Below are positions 54,816 through 63,128 of a DNA stretch of 64,000 nucleotides, piece by piece (the first letter of the stretch is position 1; every line of letters begins with the position of its first letter). The position numbers and the translations under genes are program-made. The notes beneath the pieces are model-generated. The model did not search any database. It was given only the letters and a program-made list of their open reading frames with translations, and was not told where the DNA came from. Source of the stretch: Bog-105 sp963758445 (GTDB taxonomy: Bacteria > Acidobacteriota > Terriglobia > Bryobacterales > Bryobacteraceae); assembly GCA_963758445.1 (NCBI GenBank), contig CAVWVR010000021.1, positions 1 through 64,000 of the forward strand, read 5' to 3'.

Positions 54816-54854
54816 TTGACAAATAGGCACTCAATCCTGCAATCTCTTTATAAT
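54816..54854 (+). promoter_or_regulatory. possible promoter of hrcA
   Basis: A perfect TTGACA at 54816-54821 and a perfect TATAAT at 54849-54854 lie upstream of hrcA, but 27 bases apart instead of about 17. The TATAAT may be used with a poor -35 box, or transcription may rely on an activator. Confidence 0.4.
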
Positions 54855-54891
54855 TAAATAAGTTGCAAGGTGGACTAGGAGTCAATTCGGA

Positions 54892-55908
54892 ATGCTGACA
54901 CCGCGTCACTTCGACGTGCTGCACGCGATTGTTGAACAGTACATCGACAACGGGGAGCCGGTCGCCTCTCGCACCATCGCCCTGAAGTACCCGATGAGCC
55001 CGGCCTCTATCCGCAACATGATGGCGGACTTGCTGGACCACGGCTATCTATCGCAGCCGCACACATCCGCCGGGCGCGTGCCTACCGAGACGGCCTATCA
55101 GAGCTACAGCCGAACACTGGGAGGGAGCCGCATCGTCCAAGCCGAACTGGATCGCCTGGCCATTGAGCTGCGGAACGCGGGCGGCGTGGAAGGCAAAATC
55201 GAGCGTTCTTCGCAATTGCTGAGCGAGATCACCCGCACCTTCGGGATTACCGCCGCGGTGCCGACGGAAAATCAGACGCTCGACCAAGTGGAGCTGATTG
55301 CGCTTCCCGATCGACGGATCCTCATGGTTGTCATCACGCGTGATGGCATGGTCCGGAACCGCGTCATCGACGTCGACGATCCCATCTCGCAAAACGAACT
55401 GGTTTCGATTCGGAATTACATCAACTACAACTTCGGTGGTTGGCTGCTGGCTCGCATACAGCGTGAACTTAAGCGCCGGCTCGATCTCGAAAGCGCCGCC
55501 TACGATGCCATCCTGAAGCGTGTCAGCTTGTTCTATTCCAAGGGATTACTCGATCTCGGTTTGGTGCCGGAGATCCACTTCGGCGGCGCGGAACACCTTC
55601 TGGGCCTCGACCTTCACCTTACGCGCGAACGCCTCAGAGATCTATTCCGCGCGCTCGAAGAGAAGAAGCGCATCCTGCAGTTGCTGGATCGCTTCCTCGA
55701 ACAGCGCGACGGTGAGTTGACCATCCGCGTCGGGCTGGCGGATATGCATCCCAGCATGGATGGCCTTTCGCTGATCGGCGTCCGCCTTGCGATGCCGAAC
55801 GGCCTGGAAGCCCACGTTGCAGTGGTTGGCCCTATGCGCATGAACTACAATCTCGCGGTTTCGGCTGTCCTCCACGTCAGCCGCGCCTTTAAAACCGCAA
55901 TCATGTAG
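54892..55908 (+). CDS. hrcA: heat-shock repressor HrcA
   Basis: Transcriptional repressor that binds the CIRCE operator of groE and dnaK operons. The 338-residue protein has an N-terminal winged helix (LTPRHFDVLHAIVEQYIDNGEPVASRTIALKYPMSPASIRNMMADLLDHGYLSQPHTSAGRVPTETAYQSY, residues 2-72) and the central/effector domain (PLLDLGLVPEIHF, ELTIRVGLADMHPSMDGLSLIGVRLAM). The gene is not followed by grpE-dnaK-dnaJ as in many genomes. A convincing CIRCE inverted repeat was not found upstream of it in this window. It is followed after 67 bases by a BlaI-type repressor gene. Confidence 0.92.
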   Translation: MLTPRHFDVLHAIVEQYIDNGEPVASRTIALKYPMSPASIRNMMADLLDHGYLSQPHTSAGRVPTETAYQSYSRTLGGSRIVQAELDRLAIELRNAGGVEGKIERSSQLLSEITRTFGITAAVPTENQTLDQVELIALPDRRILMVVITRDGMVRNRVIDVDDPISQNELVSIRNYINYNFGGWLLARIQRELKRRLDLESAAYDAILKRVSLFYSKGLLDLGLVPEIHFGGAEHLLGLDLHLTRERLRDLFRALEEKKRILQLLDRFLEQRDGELTIRVGLADMHPSMDGLSLIGVRLAMPNGLEAHVAVVGPMRMNYNLAVSAVLHVSRAFKTAIM

Positions 55909-55937
55909 CTGCGGTTCCGCCCGCCCCAAAACTTTTA

Positions 55938-55972
55938 TTGACAAACCATGGCGCTGGTGCTAAATTTCCAGC
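55938..55972 (+). promoter_or_regulatory. promoter and probable BlaI operator of blaI-M56 operon
   Basis: TTGACA (55938-55943), a 17-base spacer and TAAATT (55961-55966) make a good promoter just before the GTG start at 55976, so the transcript would be nearly leaderless. The -10 box lies between the arms of an inverted repeat GCTGG-N10-CCAGC (55953-55972), a natural place for autorepression by the BlaI product. Confidence 0.6.
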
Positions 55973-55975
55973 ATA

Positions 55976-56362
55976 GTGCTAGAAAAGCAGCACAAGCTCA
56001 GCCGCCGCGAACGGCAGGTCATGGATGTGCTCTACCGGCTCGGCAAGGGCACGGCGGCAGAAGTGCACGAGGGACTTCCCGATCCGCCAAGTTACTCCGC
56101 TGTGCGTGCAATGTTGCGGACACTGGAAGAGAAGGGGCATATTCGGCATGAAGCGCAAGATCTTCGCTACATCTTCATGCCCGTTATTACGCGCGACAAA
56201 GCGCGCCGGCACGCCGTCCGGCACTTGCTGCAAACGTTCTTTGAAGGTTCACCCGAACAGGCGGTCGCGACGCTGCTCGACGTTTCAGCGGGAGATCTTT
56301 CGAAGAAAGACTTCGACCGTCTTTCAGAGCTGATCGAGAAAGCTCGAAAGGAAGGCCGCTGA
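55976..56362 (+). CDS. blaI: BlaI/MecI-family transcriptional repressor
   Basis: A 128-residue winged-helix repressor. The N-terminus HKLSRRERQVMDVLYRLGKGTAAEVHEGL (residues 6-34) and PPSYSAVRAMLRTLEEKGHIRHEA match the BlaI/MecI/CopY DNA-binding domain; the C-terminal dimer part is HAVRHLLQTFFEGSPEQAVATLL. The partner is the M56 peptidase-sensor that starts at its stop (TGATG). In characterised systems the sensor cleaves the repressor when it detects a ligand. The start is GTG at 55976, right after the promoter. Confidence 0.92.
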   Translation: MLEKQHKLSRRERQVMDVLYRLGKGTAAEVHEGLPDPPSYSAVRAMLRTLEEKGHIRHEAQDLRYIFMPVITRDKARRHAVRHLLQTFFEGSPEQAVATLLDVSAGDLSKKDFDRLSELIEKARKEGR

Positions 56363-57789
56363 TGTTTTGGGCCCCCATGTTGTGGGGATGGACCAGCCTC
56401 GTAGTCCGGTCCGGCCTGATCCTGGCTGCGGCCGACGTATTGCGCCGGTTTTCACCCAAATCCGGCGCATATCGACACCGCATCCTTGCCGCCTCCTTTG
56501 CGCTCCTATTGCTTTGGCCCGCCCTTTCCCTCGTCATCCCGGAGATTTCGCTACCACTCTGGCCCAGTCACGCGGACGGCCTCGTTACGGTCACTCAAAT
56601 AGTCCACTCGCTGCCCGGTCGCGTGCCCGCATCTGCCGGAGTGAACTGGCCCTTACTCATCTGGAGTACTGGCGTCTTACTTTCCCTCCTGCCGTTAATA
56701 GTGGGTTATTTCCGGGTTCGCGCTATCGCCGCCTCTGCCTTCTCCATCGCCGATGCAGAGTGGCTGAAGCTGCTTGCCGAAGAGTACAAACGTCTAGATC
56801 TGGACAAGGCGCCGAAGTTGCTACAGCACCCCCACTGTCTTGTCCCACTCACTTTTGGCATCTTTTCTCCTCGGATAGTTCTTCCGGCAGACTGCCTTCA
56901 GTGGCCACCTTCCCGCCGCCGCGTCGTGCTGATGCACGAACTCATGCATATAACCAGGCACGATCTCGCTTGGCAGATATTTGCAAATTTAGTCTCGGCA
57001 ATATGGTGGTTTCAGCCACTTTGTTGGTGGAACCGCCGGACCTTGCGCCAGGAAAGCGAAGCAGCCTGCGATAGCGGCGTGCTGGACGCCGGCATTCGGC
57101 CTTCGGACTATGCAACTGAGTTGCTGAACATTGCGCAAGCTTTCAGTCGCGGCCGGCGTCATGCGGCAGCCGCCATCGCCATGGTGCAACCGGACGATCT
57201 GGAACGTCGCCTGCGCGCCATACTCAACCCGCGGTTAGCCGGGCGCAATCGGTTTGCGACTGCAAACCTGGCGCTGCTGGGCTGCCTGACTATCTCTGCT
57301 TCGGCAGTAACCATCTCTTCGGATAACAGTGACTTTGAAGGAGGTCAACAAATGAAGAAGACTCTGATTTCGGGCCTGCTTGCGTCGGCAGGTCTCATCG
57401 CAACCAGCACCGGGGCGGCGAACTTGCCCGCTCCTCCACTCCTCAGTGCATCCGACTCGACCGTGCAACCCGCGCCCGCGCAGGACCCGCACGACCGTCC
57501 TATACGCGTCTCAGGCGAAACCGCACAGGCAAAGCTTACTCACAAGGTGCAGCCCGTGTACCCGCCCTCCGCCAAAGCCGCCGGGCTTCAGGGGACCGTG
57601 AAACTCGATGTCACCATTTCCAAAGATGGAGTTCCGCAAGACATGCAGGTCCTCGCATCGCCGGGCGATGAGTTGACTCAGTCTGCCATCGAAGCAGTGC
57701 GGCAATGGCGCTACAGTTCCACCCTTCTCAATGGTGAGCCTGTGGCGGTCATTGCCGAGGTGATCGTCAACTATACGTTGGCGAAATAA
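56362..57789 (+). CDS. M56 metallopeptidase sensor with TonB-like C-terminus
   Basis: A BlaR1-like membrane peptidase of 475 residues. Helices run at about 10-30, 42-60, 98-115 and 295-312. The zinc-binding HELMH is at 192-196 (VVLMHELMHITRHDL) with a downstream acidic ligand in RQESEAACD. The C-terminal third starts after residue 330 with a signal-peptide-like MKKTLISGLLASAGLIATSTGAA and ends with a TonB C-terminal domain (AKLTHKVQPVYPPSAKAAGLQGTVKLDVTISKDG). A strong ribosome-binding site precedes this internal ATG. BlaI-cleaving sensor function is inferred from the operon. Confidence 0.85.
   Translation: MFWAPMLWGWTSLVVRSGLILAAADVLRRFSPKSGAYRHRILAASFALLLLWPALSLVIPEISLPLWPSHADGLVTVTQIVHSLPGRVPASAGVNWPLLIWSTGVLLSLLPLIVGYFRVRAIAASAFSIADAEWLKLLAEEYKRLDLDKAPKLLQHPHCLVPLTFGIFSPRIVLPADCLQWPPSRRRVVLMHELMHITRHDLAWQIFANLVSAIWWFQPLCWWNRRTLRQESEAACDSGVLDAGIRPSDYATELLNIAQAFSRGRRHAAAAIAMVQPDDLERRLRAILNPRLAGRNRFATANLALLGCLTISASAVTISSDNSDFEGGQQMKKTLISGLLASAGLIATSTGAANLPAPPLLSASDSTVQPAPAQDPHDRPIRVSGETAQAKLTHKVQPVYPPSAKAAGLQGTVKLDVTISKDGVPQDMQVLASPGDELTQSAIEAVRQWRYSSTLLNGEPVAVIAEVIVNYTLAK
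57337..57354 (+). promoter_or_regulatory. internal Shine-Dalgarno and start inside M56 gene
   Basis: GAAGGAGGTC lies 6 bases before ATG at 57352 within the M56 reading frame. The ATG starts a classic signal peptide (MKKTLISGLLASAGLIATST), so a separate exported TonB-like protein of 145 residues could be made from this point. Confidence 0.5.
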
Positions 57790-57822
57790 GCCCTCGCAGT
57801 AAGTGCTACGATGATGCCCTGA

Positions 57823-59001
57823 ATGCATCGGGGCATCACAACCAGACGCGCCGCTCTCGGCTGGCTGGCGGCCGGAACTCTCGCCGCGCCAGCCATTCTT
57901 CGCGGTGGATATCGGCTTTTCGCGGATTCCCAGAACTCGTATTCTGAACGCTGTATCCGGCTAGTTCAAGGATCGGTCGTAGTCGATCTCCTGAATCAGT
58001 TCCGTTTTCCCGATTATTCGCAAAAGCCGCCGCTGATTGAACGTTGGCTGCGCAAGCCCGGAAGCTTCACTGCAGAGGACGCGGCGCTCTATCGCGAGTC
58101 CGGCATCACCGCCTTCGCGCTAGGCAGCGGCAGCAACGACTACACCGATGGTCTCCGCTTCTTCGCCGAATGGAATGGTTTCCTGGCAGCTTACCCCGAT
58201 TGGCTCCTGCGCATCGGCAACACAGGGGATTTTCAGCGTGCCCATTCTGCCAGGAAAATCGGCATCCTGCTGACGCTTCAGGATTCCACCCACTTTCGCA
58301 ATCCCGATGATGTCGATACATTCTTCGCGCTCGGGCAGCGTCTCTCGCAGCTCACGTACAACTTCAATAACCGCATTGGAAGTGGCTTCCTGGAACAGCG
58401 CGATGGCGGGCTTTCCGTTTTTGGGCTCTCCATCATGAAGCGCATGGAGCAAGTGGGCATGGCCGTTGACGTCTCGCATTGCGCCGATCAGACCACCCTT
58501 GACGCGCTCGCAGCCGCCACCAAGCCGGTACTCTTCACCCATGCCAACGCACGCGCTCTTCTGCCCGGGCGTATGCGCACCAAGACCGATGAGGCAATCC
58601 GCGGTATGGCAAAGACGGGAGGCGTAATGGGCATCAGCTTCATACGCTTCATGGTTCGCGATCGTGAACCGGTCGGGCTGGAGAACGCGCTCGATCATTT
58701 CGACTACGTGCGCAAGCTGGTGGGGGTCGAGCACCTGGCAGTCGGCAGTGACTACGACATCATCGGCAATGCCAATCCCATCGGCGGCGGTTTCCAACCC
58801 ACAACTCAGCCCAACTTCGAGCGCTACGGATTCCACGCCGGTCCGGACGGCCGTCTCAGCACCACGGGCTTGGATGGTCCTAGGCGCATGTTCGATCTAA
58901 CCGAGGGGCTCATCCGCCGTGGCTACAGCGATTCAGATATCGAGTTGATTCTCGGCGGCAACGCCGTCCGCGTCTTCGGAAAGATCTGGCCCACAGCTTA
59001 G
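57823..59001 (+). CDS. Tat-exported membrane dipeptidase-like protein (M19)
   Basis: Zinc dipeptidase-type amidohydrolase of 392 residues. The Tat signal is TTRRAALGWLAAGTLAAPAIL. Residues about 45 on form a TIM barrel of the M19 family: GSVVVDLLNQFRF replaces the usual DGHxD, and later landmarks are LTYNFNNRIGSG, VDVSHCADQTTLDA, PVLFTHANARALLPGRMRTKTDEAIRGMAKTGGVMGI and VGSDYDIIGN. The first metal ligands (DGHND) are changed to DLLNQ, so the activity may differ. An SDR gene follows after 36 bases. Confidence 0.8.
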   Translation: MHRGITTRRAALGWLAAGTLAAPAILRGGYRLFADSQNSYSERCIRLVQGSVVVDLLNQFRFPDYSQKPPLIERWLRKPGSFTAEDAALYRESGITAFALGSGSNDYTDGLRFFAEWNGFLAAYPDWLLRIGNTGDFQRAHSARKIGILLTLQDSTHFRNPDDVDTFFALGQRLSQLTYNFNNRIGSGFLEQRDGGLSVFGLSIMKRMEQVGMAVDVSHCADQTTLDALAAATKPVLFTHANARALLPGRMRTKTDEAIRGMAKTGGVMGISFIRFMVRDREPVGLENALDHFDYVRKLVGVEHLAVGSDYDIIGNANPIGGGFQPTTQPNFERYGFHAGPDGRLSTTGLDGPRRMFDLTEGLIRRGYSDSDIELILGGNAVRVFGKIWPTA

Positions 59002-59037
59002 TAGCATCTCGCGCCAGTGCTACGATGAGGCGCTGAA

Positions 59038-59826
59038 ATGGAAACAGGTCTCAGAAACCGGGTAGCATTGATCTCCGGCGCCAGCCAGGGGCTAGGCAAA
59101 GCCACCGCCCTTGCGTTTGCCGCCGAAGGAACCCACCTGGCCCTAAGCGCGCGAAATCCGGCAGCGTTGGAACAGCTTGCAAGCGATCTCCGTCAGCGCT
59201 TCAAAGTCCAGGTTCATGTCGAAGCTTGCGATGCACGCGATCGCGGGGCAACAGAGGAGTTCGTCCGCAATGCGCACAATCTGTTTGACCGTATCGATGT
59301 GTGCGTGACCAATGCCGGTGGGCCGCCCGCCAGGCAATTTCTCGAGACCACGCAAGCCGAATGGGAAGACGCCTTCGCGCTGAATTTGCGCAGTGCCGTC
59401 GATTTTGCGCATGCCGTCATTCCGCACATGCAAAAGCAGCACTGGGGTCGAATCATCACCATCAGTTCCATCACCGTGAAGCAACCGCAGCCGCAACTGG
59501 TGCTCTCCAACGCGATTCGCGCGGGAATCATGGGACTGGTCCGGAGCCTTGCCAACGAATTCGGCAAAGACGGTATAACCGCCAACAACGTTGGCCCTGG
59601 ATACACGGCAACTGACCGTCTGATTGAGCTCGCCCAGCGCAGGTCGGCCGCGACCGGCAAGAGCACAAACGAAGTGGAGCAAGCCTGGATCGATCAGATT
59701 CCGGTGGGCCGGTTGGGCAAGCCCGAAGAGATTGCCGACGCCATCGTTTGGCTGGCGTCCGAGAGGGCTTCGTTCATCACCGGGCAAACTATTCTGGTGG
59801 ACGGTGGGATGTACCAGGGACTATAG
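59038..59826 (+). CDS. short-chain dehydrogenase/reductase family protein with atypical active site
   Basis: A 262-residue SDR-fold protein. The cofactor motif is VALISGASQGLGKATALAFA (TGxxxGxG-type, residues 9-28), NAG is present in VTNAGGPPA, and the end is FITGQTILVDGG. The expected catalytic YxxxK is replaced by LxxxN in QLVLSNAIRAGI, although ISSITVK supplies the serine. The reductase chemistry of classical SDRs is thus doubtful or altered. It is followed by a cupin gene (11-base gap) and preceded by the dipeptidase. Confidence 0.88.
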   Translation: METGLRNRVALISGASQGLGKATALAFAAEGTHLALSARNPAALEQLASDLRQRFKVQVHVEACDARDRGATEEFVRNAHNLFDRIDVCVTNAGGPPARQFLETTQAEWEDAFALNLRSAVDFAHAVIPHMQKQHWGRIITISSITVKQPQPQLVLSNAIRAGIMGLVRSLANEFGKDGITANNVGPGYTATDRLIELAQRRSAATGKSTNEVEQAWIDQIPVGRLGKPEEIADAIVWLASERASFITGQTILVDGGMYQGL

Positions 59827-59837
59827 AGAGGACAAAT

Positions 59838-60200
59838 ATGGCGGAGAACCAGGCAGTACATGTGAAATGGGATGAAGTGCCGGTGGAAACGGTGAGTCCG
59901 TTGATCGAGCGGCAGATTGTAGTCGGTGAGCAGGTGATGGTGGCGAAACTCCTGCTTCGTAAAGGCTGCGTTGTGCCGCTGCACAGCCATGTGAATGAGC
60001 AAATCACGAATATCCTGTCGGGTGCGCTGCATTTCACCGTAGGGGGCCGGGAGGTTACCATCGGCCCTGGTGAATTTCTTTGTATCCCCCCGAATGTGCC
60101 CCATACCGCCGTGGCTCTGGAAGACACCATCGACATCGATATCTTCACGCCTCCCCGAGAGGACTGGATCAATAAGACCGACCAGTACCTGAGAGGCTGA
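59838..60200 (+). CDS. small cupin-domain protein
   Basis: A single-domain cupin of 120 residues. The two cupin motifs are VVPLHSHVNEQITNILSGALHFTVGG (residues about 48-73) and GEFLCIPPNVPHTAVALEDT (about 81-100), with metal-binding His/His/Glu/His visible. The ATG at 59838 has a GAGAGGAC ribosome-binding site; the longer frame from 59748 is not needed. It ends an apparent operon M19-SDR-cupin. It might be a dioxygenase or isomerase; no substrate can be named. Confidence 0.83.
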   Translation: MAENQAVHVKWDEVPVETVSPLIERQIVVGEQVMVAKLLLRKGCVVPLHSHVNEQITNILSGALHFTVGGREVTIGPGEFLCIPPNVPHTAVALEDTIDIDIFTPPREDWINKTDQYLRG

Positions 60201-60265
60201 CCATGCGCGCCCGTCCGCTTTTCGCGATCACTTTACCCTCAATTTGACCGATAAGCATCTTACAA

Positions 60266-60448
60266 ATGGGCCTGTTACTGGCGCTCTTGCGCGAAGAAGA
60301 CGCTCAGGATCTGATTGAGTACTCTTTATTGATGGCGTTTATAGCCCTGACTTGTGTTGCAGTTTTAGGAAGGGTGAACACAGCCCTTACGACGTTATGG
60401 TGCAACGTAAGCAGCGCAATCAGCGACGCCATCACAGCCGTCGGCTAG
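60266..60448 (+). CDS. second Flp/Fap-type pilin, Ala at cleavage -1
   Basis: A 60-residue paralogue of the pilin at 3357. LREEDAQDLIEYSLLMAFIALTCVAVLG keeps the QDLxEY core, hydrophobic helix and SDAITA-like tail. The residue before the predicted cut is Ala (EDA|QDLIEY) rather than the Gly of the first pilin, and a Cys is found in the helix and another in LWCNVSS. It stands alone, 57 kb from the Tad cluster and 26 bases from tRNA-Glu. It could be a minor or orphan pilin; expression is unproven and no strong ribosome-binding site is visible. Confidence 0.82.
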   Translation: MGLLLALLREEDAQDLIEYSLLMAFIALTCVAVLGRVNTALTTLWCNVSSAISDAITAVG

Positions 60449-60474
60449 TTGAACCTGCTTGATTTGATCGTGTT

Positions 60475-60552
60475 TGGCGTCCCCAAGGGGATTCGAACCC
60501 CTGTTATCGCCGTGAAAGGGCGGTGTCCTAGGCCAGGCTAGACGATGAGGAC
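60475..60552 (-). tRNA. tRNA-Glu (anticodon TTC)
   Basis: Minus-strand cloverleaf: acceptor GTCCTCA with TGGGGAC, discriminator G and encoded CCA (60477-60475), anticodon stem CCGCC and loop CTTTCAC giving TTC, T-arm AGGGGTTCGAATCCCCT. The first anticodon-stem pair is C-A instead of C-G, otherwise all arms pair. Confidence 0.97.
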
Positions 60553-60624
60553 GCTTCTGGACTGCGTGCGGACTACTTCAATTTAGCAAAGCCGCTACCG
60601 GCGCCGCCGAAACGCGGGTGCACT

Positions 60625-60969
60625 CTACAGAGTATGTAAATAGGCCAGAACGTTGGCCTTCTCTTCAGCGCTCAGCATGTCGGCATACGCCGGCATGCCA
60701 TTACCACCGTTATTAATCTGCGCCAGCACATTGGCCTCATTTACCGGCTTCCCGCTCTGCAGCGTCTTGCGCTTGAAAAGGCCTTGCAAGGAAGGTCCCA
60801 TCTTCTTCTCGGGCGAGTCGACGTTATGGCAAATGGCGCATTGCTCAAAGGTCTCTTTCCCTTTGGCTACGTCGCCCTTCGCTGCTCCGCCCTTCTGCCC
60901 CGCCGCCAAACCGGCTCCAATAACTACACAAACAATCGCAGAACCCGCAACCGCTAGCATTCGCTTCAT
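60625..60969 (-). CDS. class I c-type cytochrome
   Basis: A periplasmic electron carrier of 114 residues with a signal peptide (MKRMLAVAGSAIVCVVIGAGLAAG, 1-24). The haem-binding CAICH is at about 44-48 and the distal Met ligand in NGMPAYADMLSAEE. GDVAKGKETFEQ before CxxCH and MGPSLQGLF match class I cytochromes. It is transcribed toward the tRNA-Glu, 72 bases away. No partner oxidase is visible in the window. Confidence 0.92.
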   Translation of the reverse strand: MKRMLAVAGSAIVCVVIGAGLAAGQKGGAAKGDVAKGKETFEQCAICHNVDSPEKKMGPSLQGLFKRKTLQSGKPVNEANVLAQINNGGNGMPAYADMLSAEEKANVLAYLHTL

Positions 60970-61225
60970 AATTTGTTGACTCGCCGATCCTCTCCGGGCG
61001 TACTTGCTTTTTTAGTCTACAAAACGATTATTCCCGGCGCAGTACCGAAATGTATAGATGAGTCCAAATTAACGCTTAAGAAACTTCATCCGCTATCCGA
61101 GCCGTCCAAAAAGTGCAGCTTTCGCGCACCCGCTACCGTCAAGCGGCTCTTTGTGCGGGATAATGATGAACATCCAGTGAACGGCCGCCCTCGGCATCAT
61201 CTCTAGTGTTTTAAGAAGGTACGCC

Positions 61226-63109
61226 ATGCTCAAACGAGCAGTCATCTGCTCCGCTATTGCTCTTTCTGTCCTCCCGATGGCCGCTCTATGCGCCACGGAT
61301 CAGGCCGGAATTCCGAACATGACGATCCCGCCCAAGGCTGGCAAAGTAGAGTTGTTTCCCCAAAACCAGTTGAAGCCCGGCATGAAAGCCGTCGCGTGGA
61401 CCGTTTTCCGGGGCGCCGAACCGGAACCCGTACCCGTCGAAATCATTGGTGTATGGGAAAACATGTGGGGCCCGCATCAGGACATCATCGTCGGCAAGCT
61501 TACCGGCAAAGCGGAGCGCACCAACGTCGCAGGCGGAATGAGCGGTAGCCCGGTTTATATCGATGGCAAATTGGTGGGCGCCATCTCACTGCGCCTGAGC
61601 GTCTTCTCGCCCGATGCCATCTGCGGCATCACGCCCATCCGGCTGATGCTGGAAGTAAACGATTTCGATAGCTCGCGCCCTCTGGACAGCCGCACTCCCG
61701 ACAAAATCCAGGTAGCCTCAACCTCTTCACCGATGCCGAGCGAACTGTTGACCCGAGTGATGGCCGCCGGCGCTTCCGGTAATTTGGCGGAAAACGTCAG
61801 CATGACCCCTATCGCCACTCCCATCGCAATGTCGGGCTTTACTGACGCTGCTGTCAGGGAATTCGCCCCGATATTCACGCAATTGGGCATGACTGTTTCG
61901 CAAGGCGGCGCCGGTGGACAACTCGATTCGGCCACTCCGGCGAAGGATTGGCGTAGTGCATTGCAACCGGGCGAGAGCGTAGCCGCAGTGCTCGTCTCCG
62001 GCGACATGACGATGACGGGCGGCGGCACCGTTACTTACAACGACGGAAAGCGCATCCTGGCATTCGGTCATCCGATGTTCAATTTGGGTGCGGTTGACAT
62101 GCCATTGGCGAAGGAAGATATCATCACCACCTTGGCGTCTTCCTACCAGCCGACCAAGATGGGCAACGCTTCTGAAGTAGTGGGTGCGCTGCGGCAGGAT
62201 CGGCACAGCGCCATTGCAGGGGAACTCGGCGCAACCGCCGAAATGATCCCTGTGACCATGCATGTGAAAAGCTATGCGCGCGACAATAGCGTGCACAGCT
62301 CACGCGACTTCCACTTCAACGTCTTCGTCGACCAGAAGTGGACGCCTTACCTGATGATGGCGACGCTTTTCAACACGCTTTCCAACCTCAATGATTTCTC
62401 GGAAGAGGCAACCTACCGCCTACACGGTGATGTACAAGTCGAAGGGCAGCATCGGATCGAACTGACCACCATGCAGGCGCCTGCCGAGACGCCCGTGCCC
62501 ACGCCCATGTTGCTGGCCGGCTGGTGGGGCGACAAGTTTAATCGCCTATTTGTCAATTCCAACAAGCTGCCCAATGTAACAGCGGTCAATGTTTCCGTCG
62601 ACTTGCTACCCGAACGCCGCATTGACCAGATCGAGTCCGCCTGGATCGCTGACAACAAGGTGACGCCCGGCACGGAAGTTCCCGTGAAAGTGTTCCTCAA
62701 ACCCTATCGTGGCGACCGCGTCGAGAGAACAGTCAACGTGAAAATTCCGGCTGGCCTGAACAAGGGCGAGCACCAGATTCTTTTCAGTGATGCCGAGACT
62801 TTGAGCCGATTCCAAAACATTGCAAGCTCGCTGAACCGCATAGAAGACATTCCGCAGACGGTCGCCATGTTGAACGAAGAGCGCAGCAATAATCGCCTGT
62901 ATGTATCGCTTATTGAATCGCAGCCGACCGTTTACTCCGATGAAAAAGTGCTACCCAGCCTGCCTGCTTCCGTCTTGAACGTCATGCAGAGCGGACGCGC
63001 CACCAATCATCAATTCGTCAGTTCGCCGGAGAGCGCGCACGAACAGACCTCGCTGCCCTTCAATGAGGTCGTGACAGGAAGTTATTCGTTGAAGATCTAC
63101 GTCAACTGA
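61226..63109 (+). CDS. exported S55 (SpoIVB-like) peptidase domain protein
   Basis: A 627-residue protein with a signal peptide (KRAVICSAIALSVLPMAALC). Residues about 90-290 contain the S55 hallmarks: TNVAGGMSGSPVYIDGKLVGA (catalytic Ser near 106) and RILAFGHPMFNLG (around 275) matching the GxSGSP and FGHP segments of SpoIVB peptidases. The rest is a beta-rich C-terminal region with LDDVPQT-like modules of unknown function. Unlike SpoIVB there is no PDZ domain upstream of the peptidase. It follows a 256-base region with no clear gene. Confidence 0.75.
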   Translation: MLKRAVICSAIALSVLPMAALCATDQAGIPNMTIPPKAGKVELFPQNQLKPGMKAVAWTVFRGAEPEPVPVEIIGVWENMWGPHQDIIVGKLTGKAERTNVAGGMSGSPVYIDGKLVGAISLRLSVFSPDAICGITPIRLMLEVNDFDSSRPLDSRTPDKIQVASTSSPMPSELLTRVMAAGASGNLAENVSMTPIATPIAMSGFTDAAVREFAPIFTQLGMTVSQGGAGGQLDSATPAKDWRSALQPGESVAAVLVSGDMTMTGGGTVTYNDGKRILAFGHPMFNLGAVDMPLAKEDIITTLASSYQPTKMGNASEVVGALRQDRHSAIAGELGATAEMIPVTMHVKSYARDNSVHSSRDFHFNVFVDQKWTPYLMMATLFNTLSNLNDFSEEATYRLHGDVQVEGQHRIELTTMQAPAETPVPTPMLLAGWWGDKFNRLFVNSNKLPNVTAVNVSVDLLPERRIDQIESAWIADNKVTPGTEVPVKVFLKPYRGDRVERTVNVKIPAGLNKGEHQILFSDAETLSRFQNIASSLNRIEDIPQTVAMLNEERSNNRLYVSLIESQPTVYSDEKVLPSLPASVLNVMQSGRATNHQFVSSPESAHEQTSLPFNEVVTGSYSLKIYVN

Positions 63110-63128
63110 AGGGCCAATAATCGAACTC

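Noticed and set aside
54822..54850. CIRCE operator near hrcA
   Set aside because: Only a GGCACTC left-half-like sequence; no GAGTGCTAA partner at the right spacing.
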